From positions 124,001 through 188,000 of the forward strand of contig NZ_JBDJKW010000004.1 of the NCBI RefSeq assembly GCF_039673065.1: 64,000 bases of DNA, given 5' to 3'. A model generated the notes under the pieces. The model was not told the DNA's origin, made no database searches, and saw only the letters and a program-made list of their open reading frames with translations. Below, one piece after another: positions 1-7,800 of this stretch. Made by a program: the position numbers and the translations under genes. Source of the stretch: Allobosea sp039673065. Lineage in GTDB: Bacteria > Pseudomonadota > Alphaproteobacteria > Rhizobiales > Beijerinckiaceae. Every line of letters starts with the position of its first letter. Within the stretch, counting starts at the first letter, position 1.

Positions 1-647
1 ACGATCTTGGCGGGATCGCAGCGCAGATAGGCCTCGCCGATGCGGTCGTGCGGGCGCGTCAGCGGGATCGGCACGCGGTTCGGCGGCAGGGCGGTGCCGT
101 AATAGATGTCGTGCATGCCCTCCAGCTCGGGACTCTGCCAGCGATTGACCTCGAGGATCACCTTGGCGGCGCGGTCGAGCCAGGTCTTGTTGTTGCCGAT
201 CGAGGAGGAGGGGATCAGCGAGCCGTCGGCGCGGATGCCCGAAACCTCGACCACCGCGACGTCGAGCGGGCCGAGGAAGCCCTGCCAGGCCATCGGCGCG
301 ACCTGCGAAAGATGCATGTCGAAATAGTTCATCTCGCCGCGATTGATCTTCTCGCGGGCGATGGGGTCGGAATTGTAGGGCAGGCGGAATTCGATGCCGT
401 CGGCCTTGGCGAGCGCGCCGTCGAGCTCCGGCCCGGTCGAGGCGCCGGTCCAGACCTTGACGCGGAAGGGCTGCCCGGCGGCGTGGGCCGCCTCGATGCG
501 CTCGGCCAGCGCCAGCGGCACGGCCTTGGGATAGCCGGAGCCGGTGAAGCCGCTCAGGCCCAAGGTCATGCCGTTCTCGACGAGGGCGGCGGCGTCCCGC
601 GCGCTCATTAGCTTGGCGCGCAGCGCCGCGTTCGCAATTCTGGACAT
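1..647 (-). CDS. Acetyl-CoA hydrolase/transferase family protein (CoA-transferase), C-terminus beyond window
   Basis: Only the first 215 residues are present; the gene runs off the left edge on the minus strand. The start ATG gives MSRIANAALRAKLMSARDAA and is followed by MTLGLSGFTGSGYPKAVP, the first conserved block of the acetyl-CoA hydrolase/succinyl-CoA:acetate CoA-transferase family (normally about 500 aa). SSIGNNKTWLDRA further on is also typical. Family members move CoA between acetate and succinate or propionate in the cytoplasm. The catalytic glutamate block lies outside the window, so the donor and acceptor cannot be told apart. Confidence 0.85.
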   Translation of the reverse strand, partial: MSRIANAALRAKLMSARDAAALVENGMTLGLSGFTGSGYPKAVPLALAERIEAAHAAGQPFRVKVWTGASTGPELDGALAKADGIEFRLPYNSDPIAREKINRGEMNYFDMHLSQVAPMAWQGFLGPLDVAVVEVSGIRADGSLIPSSSIGNNKTWLDRAAKVILEVNRWQSPELEGMHDIYYGTALPPNRVPIPLTRPHDRIGEAYLRCDPAKI

Positions 648-849
648 GGTCGATCCCATCTGTGGTTCGCCCGGCTTAGGCATCCCCGGTGCCGGCCGCG
701 TCAAGCAGGCTGCGACGAAAGGCTGAGCAGCCCTGCGTCGCGGCCGCGTGGCCCTCGTGTCGCGATATCGCCCGGCCGGCTCGCTATCGCAGCCCGGCGC
801 GGGCATCATCCGCCAGCGTTCCCCGCACCGCGAAGGACCGGCCAGCACC

Positions 850-2490
850 ATGAGTTTGCTCGAAACCGGACTGGTCGCCATGCGCGACCGCAAACGTCTC
901 GCCGATATCGCCGGCGTCGTCATGCGCTTCGGCCTCGGCGACATGCTGGCGCGCATCGGGCTGGCCGGCCTGCTGCCGGCCAGCGGTGGCGAGGGCGAAG
1001 GCGGTATCGCCGCGGCGCCCGAGCGGCTGCGGCTGGCGCTGGAGGCGCTGGGGCCGACCTTCGTCAAGCTCGGCCAGATCCTCTCGACGCGCGGCGACCT
1101 CCTGCCGCCGGATTGGACCGGCGAGCTGGAGAAGCTGCAGAGCCAGGTGCCGCCGCAGCCCTGGGCGGCGATCGCGGCGCAGGTCGAGGCCGATCTCGGC
1201 GGCCCGGTCGAGGCGGTCTTCGCGCAGTTCGAGCGGCAGGCGCTCGCCGCCGGCTCGATCGCGCAGGTTCACCGCGCCACGCTGCGCGACGGCACGCCCG
1301 TGGTGGTGAAGATCAGGCGCGACGGCCTGCGCCCGCTGGTCGATGCGGATCTGCGCCTGCTCGCCCATGTCGCCGGTCTCGCCGAGGCGCAATGGCCGGA
1401 TCTGGCGCGCTACCGGCCGCGGGAGATCCTGCGCCATCTCGGCCTCGCCATGGCCGAGGAACTCGACCTCGCCGCCGAGGCGCGCCATTGTGAGGCGATC
1501 GCCGAGAATCTCGCGGGCCTCAGCTTCGTCCGCATCCCGCGCATCCATGGCCAATGGAGCGGCGAGCGCCTGCTGGTGCAGGACTATGTCGACGGCATCG
1601 CGCCCAATGACCGCGCGGCGCTGGCTCAGGCCGGCCGCGACGGGCGCCTGCTGGCGCAGCGCGGCGCCCGCGCCTTCCTGCAGATGGCGCTGGTCGACGG
1701 TCTTTTCCATGCCGATCCGCATCCCGGAAACCTGCGTGCGCTTCCGGGCGATGCCATCGCCTTCCTCGATTTCGGCATGGTGGGGCGTCTCGGCGGCCGG
1801 CGGCGCGAGCAACTGCTCGCCTTCGTCGCGGCCATCGTCTCGCGCGACGGCGAGCGCGTCGCCGCCATGCTGGTCGAATGGTCGGGGCCGGGCGACATCG
1901 ATCTTGCCGCGCTGGAGGCCGCTTGCGACGCCTTCGTCGCGCGCCATGGCCAGCCGCCGCTGCGGCTCGGCGAGGCGGTGCAGGACTTCGTGACGCTGTC
2001 GCGCCAGCACGGGCTGGCGCTGCCGCCGGACCTCGCCCTGCTGTTCAAGGCGCTGATCACCGCCGACGGCGTGATGCGCGGGCTCGACCCGGCCTTCGAC
2101 GCGATCGCCGTCGCCGGGCCGATCGTGCGTGGCGAGCTGGAGCGCCGCTTCGGCCCGGCCGAGCTCGCCGGCCGCGGCAAGCGCCTGGCGCTGGAACTGG
2201 CCGAGATTGCCGGCGGGCTGCCCGGCCTGCTGCGCCTGCTCAGCCTGAGGCTGCGGCAGGGGCGGCTTTCGGCCGAGATCGAGCTCAAGGGGCTGGACCG
2301 CATCGGCGGCGATATCCGCTGGGCGGCGACGCGCGTCGCGGTGGCAATCGTCACCGCCGCCTTCGCGCTCGGCATCGCGCCGCGCCTGATGGATTTCGGT
2401 CCGGTGCTGCTCGGCGTTCCCCTACCGCTCTGGCTGGCGCTCGGCATCATCGCAGCCGGCATCGCCTGGCTGATGAAGCCACGGCGCTGA
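850..2490 (+). CDS. ubiB: UbiB/ABC1 family atypical kinase (ubiquinone biosynthesis accessory factor)
   Basis: A 546-residue protein of the UbiB/ADCK family, membrane-anchored atypical kinases/ATPases needed for aerobic ubiquinone synthesis. Visible family motifs are the KLGQ extension (residues 73-76), the alanine-rich nucleotide loop AAGSIAQVH (133-141), the invariant Lys154 in VVVKIRR, HADPHPGN (287-294) and the metal-binding LDFG (306-309). Two hydrophobic helices close the C-terminus. The ATG at 850 is chosen because GAAGGA lies upstream at about 830 and MSLLETGLVAMRDRKRLADI is a normal family N-terminus; an in-frame extension to 748 is possible but has no family content. It stands alone before the pseudoazurin gene. 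Confidence 0.9.
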   Translation: MSLLETGLVAMRDRKRLADIAGVVMRFGLGDMLARIGLAGLLPASGGEGEGGIAAAPERLRLALEALGPTFVKLGQILSTRGDLLPPDWTGELEKLQSQVPPQPWAAIAAQVEADLGGPVEAVFAQFERQALAAGSIAQVHRATLRDGTPVVVKIRRDGLRPLVDADLRLLAHVAGLAEAQWPDLARYRPREILRHLGLAMAEELDLAAEARHCEAIAENLAGLSFVRIPRIHGQWSGERLLVQDYVDGIAPNDRAALAQAGRDGRLLAQRGARAFLQMALVDGLFHADPHPGNLRALPGDAIAFLDFGMVGRLGGRRREQLLAFVAAIVSRDGERVAAMLVEWSGPGDIDLAALEAACDAFVARHGQPPLRLGEAVQDFVTLSRQHGLALPPDLALLFKALITADGVMRGLDPAFDAIAVAGPIVRGELERRFGPAELAGRGKRLALELAEIAGGLPGLLRLLSLRLRQGRLSAEIELKGLDRIGGDIRWAATRVAVAIVTAAFALGIAPRLMDFGPVLLGVPLPLWLALGIIAAGIAWLMKPRR

Positions 2491-2527
2491 GGGCGGCGGA
2501 GGCGCCTTCCATAGAGCGTTTCCGAAC

Positions 2528-2541
2528 TTGCGTTTGCGCAA
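2528..2541. promoter_or_regulatory. FNR/NnrR-type box upstream of pseudoazurin
   Basis: TTGCGTTTGCGCAA is a perfect dyad of the form TTGCG-N4-CGCAA, the pattern described for NnrR/NNR members of the Crp/Fnr family. It ends 75 nt before the pseudoazurin start codon. Similar boxes lie at 6596 and 7458, beside other nitrogen-oxide genes. The link to the Crp/Fnr gene at 6654 is inference. Confidence 0.65.
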
Positions 2542-2616
2542 TCAGGCCGGCGCCGAACGCGCCTAGGGTCTCTGCCAACGACGGGCCTCGGGCTCGACGT
2601 GGACAAGGAGACGACG

Positions 2617-3045
2617 ATGTTCAGGACTGTTCTGGCCGGGGCTTTCATGCTGCTGGCCGCCGCCGGGGCCCATGCCGCCGAGGTCGAGGTCAAGATGCTC
2701 AACAAGGGCGCTGCCGGAGCGATGGTGTTCGAGCCCGCGCTGGTCAAGATCGCGCCGGGCGACACGGTGAAGTTCGTGCCGACCGACAAGAGCCACAACG
2801 CCGAAAGCGTGCCCGGAATGCTGCCGGATGGTGCCGAAGCCTTCGCCGGCAAGATGAACGAGCAGGTCGAGGTCAGCTTCAAGGCGCCGGGCGTCTACGG
2901 CATCCGCTGCAAGCCGCATTACGGCATGGGCATGGTGGCGCTGGTCGTGGTCGGCGACCCGGTCAATCTCGACGCGGCCGCGGCGGTCAAGCATCCCGGC
3001 AAGGCCCGCAAGGTCTTCGAGGATCTGGTCGCCCAGGCCAAGTGA
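2617..3045 (+). CDS. Pseudoazurin (type I blue copper electron carrier)
   Basis: A 142-residue periplasmic cupredoxin. A signal peptide (residues 1-20, ending AHA) precedes a mature domain of normal pseudoazurin size. The four copper ligands are visible as His60 (in KSHNAES), Cys98, His101 and Met106 (in CKPHYGMGM). Pseudoazurin passes electrons from the bc1 complex to nitrite reductase or nitrous oxide reductase. The start is set by AAGGAG at 2605-2610, 6 nt before ATG. It lies directly before nnrS, under a candidate NnrR box at 2528, and is closed by a hairpin terminator at 3067. No copper nitrite reductase is in this window. Confidence 0.93.
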   Translation: MFRTVLAGAFMLLAAAGAHAAEVEVKMLNKGAAGAMVFEPALVKIAPGDTVKFVPTDKSHNAESVPGMLPDGAEAFAGKMNEQVEVSFKAPGVYGIRCKPHYGMGMVALVVVGDPVNLDAAAAVKHPGKARKVFEDLVAQAK

Positions 3046-3066
3046 CCCCGTCCGAATCCCGGGAGC

Positions 3067-3100
3067 AGGGGCACGCGTGCAGCCGCGCCGTGCCCCTTTT
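3067..3100 (+). terminator. Rho-independent terminator after pseudoazurin
   Basis: AGGGGCACG (3067-3075) pairs with CGTGCCCCT (3089-3097) around a 13-nt loop and runs into TTTT. It lies 22 nt after the pseudoazurin stop and just before the nnrS start at 3115, so it may attenuate rather than fully stop transcription into nnrS. Confidence 0.8.
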
Positions 3101-3114
3101 CATGTGAGCCTGCC

Positions 3115-4311
3115 ATGACACCCATCCCCCGTTTGCGGGCCTTCAGCGGCCCGGCGCTCCTGTCCTACGGCTTCCGCCCCTTCTTCCTGCTCGCCGCATT
3201 GCAGGCCGGGGCGACGATCCTGCTCTGGCTGCCCTTCGTCAGCGGGCGGATCGCGGTGCCGACCGCCTTCCATCCGATCGACTGGCACGTCCACGAGATG
3301 CTGTTCGGCTATCAGGCGGCCGCGATTGCAGGCTTCCTGCTGACCGCGATCCCGAACTGGACCGGGCGCCTGCCGGTGCAGGGCCTGCCGCTTCTCGTGC
3401 TGGTGCTGGCCTGGTGCGCCGGGCGCGTCGCGGTTTTGGTCTCGGCCTGGATCGGCTGGCGGGCGGCGATGGCGATCGACGCGCTCTTCCTCGTTCTTCT
3501 GGCCGGTGCCGCGCTGCGCGAGATCGTCAGCGGCCGCAACTGGCGCAATCTCAAGGTCGTCGCGCTGCTGCTGATGCTGCTCGCCGGCAATCTCGCCTTC
3601 CATCTCGAGGCGGCTCTAACCGGCAGCGCCGACATGGCTCGCCGGCTCTCGATCGGCGCGGTGCTGCTGCTGGTCGCGCTCGTCGCCGGCCGCATCGTCC
3701 CGAGCTTCACGCGCAACTGGCTGGCGCCGCGCGGGCAGGGGCGCCTGCCGGTCGCCTTCAACCGCTTCGACAAGCTGGTGCTCGGCCTGACAGCCGCCGG
3801 CGTGCTGCTCTGGATCGCGCGGCCGGACGACGTTGCGACGGGGGCAGCCCTGTCGGCCTGCGCCGTGCTGCACCTCGCCCGGCTGGCGCGCTGGGCCGGC
3901 GATCGGACCTGGCGTAACCCGCTGCTCGTCATACTCCATGTCGGCTATCTGTTCGTGCCGGTCGGCTTCGCGCTCTCGGGTGCGGCGGCGTTCGGCCTGG
4001 TCGCGCCGGCGGCGGGGTTGCACGCCTGGACGGCGGGCGCCTTCGGCGTCACCACGCTGGCTGTGATGTCGCGCGCCAGCCTCGGCCATACCGGCCGCGC
4101 TTTGGTGGCGAGCCGGGCGGTCCAGGCCTGCTATGCGCTGCTGGTCGCCGGCACGCTGCTGCGCATCTGCTCGGCGCTTGGGCACGGCCCGGCGATGGTC
4201 CTCCATGTGGCTGGCCTGTTCTGGTCGCTCGCCTTCCTCGGCTTCGCGCTGGCCTACTGGCCGGTTCTGACCGGCCCGCGTCTCGGCCCGAAGGCGGGCG
4301 CCGGCGCCTGA
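3115..4311 (+). CDS. nnrS: NnrS family heme-copper membrane protein
   Basis: A 398-residue polytopic membrane protein with about 12 hydrophobic segments. The N-terminal signature is intact: LLSYGFRPFFLLAAL (about residues 17-31), FHPIDWHVHEMLFGYQAAAI with its conserved histidines (about 52-71), and AIPNWTGR. NnrS proteins bind heme and copper and protect denitrifying cells against nitric oxide or nitrosative stress. The gene sits between pseudoazurin and a convergent three-gene operon, in the same presumed NnrR regulon. The start follows TGAGCCTGCC closely; no better upstream start is seen. Confidence 0.92.
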   Translation: MTPIPRLRAFSGPALLSYGFRPFFLLAALQAGATILLWLPFVSGRIAVPTAFHPIDWHVHEMLFGYQAAAIAGFLLTAIPNWTGRLPVQGLPLLVLVLAWCAGRVAVLVSAWIGWRAAMAIDALFLVLLAGAALREIVSGRNWRNLKVVALLLMLLAGNLAFHLEAALTGSADMARRLSIGAVLLLVALVAGRIVPSFTRNWLAPRGQGRLPVAFNRFDKLVLGLTAAGVLLWIARPDDVATGAALSACAVLHLARLARWAGDRTWRNPLLVILHVGYLFVPVGFALSGAAAFGLVAPAAGLHAWTAGAFGVTTLAVMSRASLGHTGRALVASRAVQACYALLVAGTLLRICSALGHGPAMVLHVAGLFWSLAFLGFALAYWPVLTGPRLGPKAGAGA

Positions 4312-4335
4312 CGGGGAAGCCTTACCAAAAGCACG

Positions 4336-4369
4336 AAGCACGCCGCGCCGGCGACGGCGCGGCGTGCTT
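4336..4369. terminator. Bidirectional hairpin terminator between nnrS and the DUF59 operon
   Basis: AAGCACGCCGCGCC (4336-4349) is perfectly complementary to 4356-4369 around a 6-nt loop, a 14-bp stem. It lies between the nnrS stop (4311) and the convergent operon ending at 4374 and can serve both strands. Confidence 0.8.
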
Positions 4370-4373
4370 ATGG

Positions 4374-4658
4374 CTAGAACGGCGCGCTCATCGCCGGGGT
4401 CCAGGGCGGATCCCAGGTCAGCGCCACATCGACGCTGCCGACGCCCCCCACCGCCGCGACCGTGGTCGCGACCGCTTCCTTCAGGAAGCCGGAGAGCGGG
4501 CAGCCGCGGGTGGTCGTCGTCATGACGATGTGCACGGCAGCGTCATCCGCGACCTCCACGCCGTAGATCAGCCCGAGATCGACGAGATTGCGGCCTATCT
4601 CCGGGTCGAGCACCTGCCGCAGCGCGGCGTCGATCCGGCCGGGGAGGGAGGCATCCAT
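4374..4658 (-). CDS. DUF59/MIP18-family protein (metal-sulfur cluster assembly factor-like)
   Basis: A 94-residue DUF59 protein. DPEIGRNLVDLGLIYGVEV and TTTTRGCPLSGFLKEAV, with the conserved Cys, are the family's two signature blocks. Relatives (PaaD, SufT, MIP18) help insert iron-sulfur or other metal clusters. The ATG at 4658 overlaps the stop of the upstream DUF2249 gene by one base (TGATG), pointing to translational coupling. It is the last gene of a three-gene minus-strand operon beside the nitrogen-oxide genes; a role in maturing a respiratory metalloenzyme is inference. Confidence 0.85.
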   Translation of the reverse strand: MDASLPGRIDAALRQVLDPEIGRNLVDLGLIYGVEVADDAAVHIVMTTTTRGCPLSGFLKEAVATTVAAVGGVGSVDVALTWDPPWTPAMSAPF

Positions 4659-5188
4659 CACCGGCCCCCGCCATGGCGGACGAGCAGCCGGTAGTCGCGG
4701 CCCTCGGGATCGAAGTTGCCGGCCCATTCATGGCCGCGCTTGGCCAGTTCGGGGAAGAGGAAGGTTGGCTCGCGCCCGAGCAGGGCGAAGAGCACGTCGC
4801 CGCCCTGCAACTGGCTCAGCGTCTCGAGGATCCGCACCATCGGTTCCGGCGGGTCGAGATCGCGCAGGTCGAGCTCCTCGATCGGTGCCTTCCAGGTTAT
4901 GGCCGAGGGGCTGCTGCCGGCGGCGAGCCCCTCGGTGTCGGGCTGGGCCGTGACGGGCGAGAACACCACCTCCCAGGCGCCGTCGCCGAGCGGGCGATCG
5001 GAGACCGCATAGCCGCGATTGGCCATGACCTGGAACAGGGGCACCGGGCGGAACGGCACCGTCAGGCGCAGCGGCTGGCCGGGTGCGAGCCCGTCCACAG
5101 CCGCCATGATGCTGCCGAAGGGTTCCTGGCCCGCCGCCATCATCGGGCGCAGGTCGAGATCATGAGGCTTAGGCTGGTCCTGCGGCAT
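4658..5188 (-). CDS. DUF2249 domain-containing protein
   Basis: A 176-residue cytosolic protein with two DUF2249-like (TusA/SirA-like fold) units. The first begins LDLRPMMAAGQEPFGSIMAA and contains GQPLRLTVPFRPVPLFQVM; the second begins EELDLRDLDPPEPMVRILE. DUF2249 proteins are common in denitrification loci but have no proven function. The gene overlaps the upstream membrane-protein gene by 20 nt and the downstream DUF59 gene by 1 nt, so the three are surely one operon. The C-terminal GGDVLFALLGREPTFLFPEL resembles the last part of the repeat. Confidence 0.8.
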   Translation of the reverse strand: MPQDQPKPHDLDLRPMMAAGQEPFGSIMAAVDGLAPGQPLRLTVPFRPVPLFQVMANRGYAVSDRPLGDGAWEVVFSPVTAQPDTEGLAAGSSPSAITWKAPIEELDLRDLDPPEPMVRILETLSQLQGGDVLFALLGREPTFLFPELAKRGHEWAGNFDPEGRDYRLLVRHGGGR

Positions 5189-6524
5189 GAGCTTGGGTCC
5201 TTTGCGGAGCGGAGGTGACGATCAGGCTGGGGCGCCGGCACCCGGCGTCGGCGATGGCGGCGAGCCGGCGGGCGCGCACGAGCTCGACCACGATGCCGAG
5301 CGTGCCGGCGAGGCCGAGCGCCATCGCGGCCCGGAAGGCGAGAGGCTGCGCCAGCAATAGAGCGAGCGTGCCGGCCGCGACGCCGGCGTGATAGAGCGAG
5401 AACCACAGCCTTGCCCGGCGGGCGGCGAGCAGGTCCTCGATGCGCGGCACCGGCCGGTGGCCGAGCACCGGTGCATAGACCTCGATCCAGGTGATGAACG
5501 GCACGATCCTGACCAGCTGCGCCAGGGTGAGCCCGGTCAGCCAGCCGAAGACGAGCAGGAAGCCGGTCGCCGCGACCACGGGTTCGCCGGCTTGGGTCAA
5601 CAGCGCCGGCGGCAGCATCGCGGCCCCGAGCGCCAGCGCGGCGAGCGCCGGCAGGCTGGCGGACATGTTGAGCTCGAGCCGCTTGCGCCGGCGCTGGCGG
5701 TGAAGCGCGACGAGATCGCAGGCGTAGAGCGCGATCATCGCGGCGAAGAGCACGGAGGCCGCGGTCGCGGCCAACGGCGCGGGGGCGAGCCCGCTTAGGC
5801 CGGCGAGAATCGCGCCGAAGCCCGCGGCGCCGAGCGCCATGATGCGCCGGCCCTGCCGCACCGCGCCATCGGGCGCGAGCATGAACATCGCGAACAGCCG
5901 GTAGCTGACGCCGAGCGTGACGAGGCCGAGCCAGCCGCCGATGCCGAGCATGGCGTGCAGCGGCACCCTGTCGCCCGGCCAGTCGAGGGCGGCGAGCCAG
6001 TCCGCCCGGCCGGCGAGCAGGACCGCGAAGCCGCTGCCCGTCGCTGCCGCCGCAATGAGGCAGGCGAGCCCGCCGAGCACGAAGCCGGCGACGCTGCCGG
6101 CTGCATGCTCGCCCGCGATCGTCCGCGCCAGCATCAGCGCCAGCAGCAGCACGCCGGTGAGCAGCAGCGCCGCTACCGGCAGGAACAGATCGAGCGGGGC
6201 GTCGAGCCAGCCGGCCAGCACCGCGAACGCGGCGCAGAGCAGGCCGGCGCCGCTGGCGAGGGCGGCGAGAGCGGGCGCCGCCAGCCCCGGATGGGCGAGG
6301 GGACGGGCGATCAGCACGGGGACGAATTGCAGCAGCGCCCCCGCCATGGCGAGGCTGAGCCAGCCGATCAGCACGAGATGTACGACGAGCAGGGTCTCGG
6401 GCGCCCGCAGCGGCGCGGCGGGATGGCCGAGGCCGGTCACCATCAGCGCCTGCGCCAGCAGCAGCGCCGCCAGCGAGACGGTGAAGTAGCCCGGCGTCCA
6501 GCGTGCCAGAGAGGCGAGCGGCAT
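5169..6524 (-). CDS. Polytopic membrane protein of nitrogen-oxide loci (NnrS/heme-copper-like)
   Basis: A 451-residue integral membrane protein with about 11-12 hydrophobic helices. Several helices carry histidines in a heme-copper-like setting, for example VVHLVLIGWLSLAMAGALLQF near residue 48 and PLHAMLGIGGWLGLVTLGVSYRLF near 190. Such proteins are found next to nnrS, DUF2249 and fnr-type genes in denitrifiers, but their function is not established. It is first in a minus-strand operon with the DUF2249 and DUF59 genes, and a candidate FNR/NnrR box (6596-6609) lies 71 nt upstream of the start. An NO-handling role is inference. Confidence 0.75.
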   Translation of the reverse strand: MPLASLARWTPGYFTVSLAALLLAQALMVTGLGHPAAPLRAPETLLVVHLVLIGWLSLAMAGALLQFVPVLIARPLAHPGLAAPALAALASGAGLLCAAFAVLAGWLDAPLDLFLPVAALLLTGVLLLALMLARTIAGEHAAGSVAGFVLGGLACLIAAAATGSGFAVLLAGRADWLAALDWPGDRVPLHAMLGIGGWLGLVTLGVSYRLFAMFMLAPDGAVRQGRRIMALGAAGFGAILAGLSGLAPAPLAATAASVLFAAMIALYACDLVALHRQRRRKRLELNMSASLPALAALALGAAMLPPALLTQAGEPVVAATGFLLVFGWLTGLTLAQLVRIVPFITWIEVYAPVLGHRPVPRIEDLLAARRARLWFSLYHAGVAAGTLALLLAQPLAFRAAMALGLAGTLGIVVELVRARRLAAIADAGCRRPSLIVTSAPQRTQAHAAGPA

Positions 6525-6595
6525 GGCGGCTCCCGTCGGTTCCCGGCCGCCCTGTGGCCGCTATTTCGGTCTAGCGCACGGCCGGGCCGGAAACG

Positions 6596-6609
6596 TTGAG
6601 CCGCCGCAA
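6596..6609. promoter_or_regulatory. FNR/NnrR-type box upstream of the membrane protein/DUF2249/DUF59 operon
   Basis: Read on the minus strand the site is TTGCGGCGGCTCAA, the form TTGCG-N4-CTCAA, one base from the dyad at 2528. Its distance to the operon start (71 nt) is close to the 75 nt seen at pseudoazurin. Confidence 0.5.
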
Positions 6610-6653
6610 TGACGGCGCGGAAAGGGCAGGGGCCGTGCCTTGGCCGGCGGCGC

Positions 6654-7352
6654 TCACGCGGCGCTGTTCTGCTCGTTGGCCAGCCGCACCAGCCCCTCGA
6701 CGTCGAGCACCAGGAGGCGGCGCCGGCCGCCACGGACGAAGCCCTGCTTCTCCAGCCGGCTGAGGATGCGCGAGACATTGTGCAGGGTCGTGCCGGTCAT
6801 CGCCGCGAGATCCTCGCGGGTCAGCGGCAGGTCGACCAGCGTGCCGTCCTCGGTGAGGCGGCCGACCTGGTCGGCAAGCTGCAGGATTTCGTGGATCAGC
6901 CGGGCGGTGACGTCGAGCGTCGCATTGTTGACCAGCCGGTCATAGGCGTCGTCGAGCCGCTCGCCGAGCACGCGCAGCACGTCGGTCGATTCCGGCGTGG
7001 TGCCGAGAACCCGGTGCCAGTCGGCGGTGCGCCAGAGCGCGACCCGGCTCCGGCGAATGGCGATAGCGGTCAGGAGATAACGCGGCATGCCCATGGCCGG
7101 CCCGATGCCGAAGAGCTCGCCGGCATAGGCGACGCGGACGATCGCGGTGCGCCCGGCGCGGCTGGTGCGCATCAGCTTCAGGCAGCCCTCGACCAGCAGC
7201 ACCACCTCCTCGCCGGCCTCGCCCTGAGCGAAACAGCACTGGCCCGGCGCGATGTCGCGCAGGCGCACCTCGCGCATCAGCGCGTCGCGGGTGGCGGCGT
7301 CGATCGATGCGAAGGCGGGCAGGCGGGGCAGCTTGGCGAGGGTGAGAGGCAT
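6654..7352 (-). CDS. Crp/Fnr family transcriptional regulator (NnrR/DNR-like)
   Basis: A 232-residue regulator with an N-terminal cyclic-nucleotide-binding-fold sensor (about residues 10-120, with VVLLVEGCLKLMRTSRAGR), a dimerisation helix, and a C-terminal helix-turn-helix (LTREDLAAMTGTTLHNVSRILSRLE, about residues 172-195). It lacks the N-terminal cysteine cluster of oxygen-sensing FNR, as NO-responsive NnrR/DNR proteins do. The ATG at 7352 fits the usual domain start; an in-frame GTG at 7406 is possible, and neither has a good ribosome site. Lying between the denitrification-type operon and napEDABC, it is the natural candidate to bind the three boxes in this region. Confidence 0.85.
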   Translation of the reverse strand: MPLTLAKLPRLPAFASIDAATRDALMREVRLRDIAPGQCCFAQGEAGEEVVLLVEGCLKLMRTSRAGRTAIVRVAYAGELFGIGPAMGMPRYLLTAIAIRRSRVALWRTADWHRVLGTTPESTDVLRVLGERLDDAYDRLVNNATLDVTARLIHEILQLADQVGRLTEDGTLVDLPLTREDLAAMTGTTLHNVSRILSRLEKQGFVRGGRRRLLVLDVEGLVRLANEQNSAA

Positions 7353-7451
7353 GGCAGAGGCGGGGTCCGGCTTCCTGTCGGGCGGGGCGCGACGAGCGCC
7401 CGACACGCCATCCGCGCCGCCCTGTCCTCCTGTTAGGCGGTTTTGCGGCGG

Positions 7452-7477
7452 TCATCTTTGCACTTTGTCAAAGATGA
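7452..7477. promoter_or_regulatory. FNR/NNR-type operator between the regulator gene and napE
   Basis: TCATCTTTG (7452-7460) and CAAAGATGA (7469-7477) form a perfect 9-bp inverted repeat with an 8-nt spacer. Its core TTGCACTTTGTCAA (7458-7471) has the TTG-N8-CAA layout of Crp/Fnr-family sites. It lies about 105 nt from the regulator start on one side and 130 nt from napE on the other, so it could control both. Confidence 0.65.
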
Positions 7478-7607
7478 AGGCAGCCGGGGCGAATACTTGC
7501 AACCGGCGCATGGACAGGCCGTCGGAGAATGTTGTCTTTAAAGTAACTCCAATCCGGCGGTGGCCCCCGGACGGTTATCCGGCATCGCAACGAAAGGGGG
7601 GCGGCAT

Positions 7608-7790
7608 ATGGCCGTCGACACCTCACAGAGCGATCTCTCCCGCAAGCCGACGCGGCGCGACGAGATCGTGGCCTTCCTCGTCCTGGGCGTCCTGATCTGG
7701 CCCGTGATCGCCGTCGGTGTCGTCGGCGGCTACGGCTTCCTCGTCTGGATGTCGCAGCTCGTCTTCGGCCCGCCCGGCCCTCCGCACTAG
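7608..7790 (+). CDS. napE: Periplasmic nitrate reductase accessory protein NapE
   Basis: A 60-residue protein with one membrane helix (about residues 24-47). It carries the NapE pattern RRDEIVAFLVLGVLIWPVI followed by GGYGFLVWMSQ. NapE is a small inner-membrane component of alphaproteobacterial nap operons with unknown exact role. The ATG at 7608 follows AAAGGGGGGCGGC, a strong ribosome site. It is first of napEDABC, 10 nt before napD. Confidence 0.88.
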   Translation: MAVDTSQSDLSRKPTRRDEIVAFLVLGVLIWPVIAVGVVGGYGFLVWMSQLVFGPPGPPH

Positions 7791-7800
7791 GGAGGTGGCG

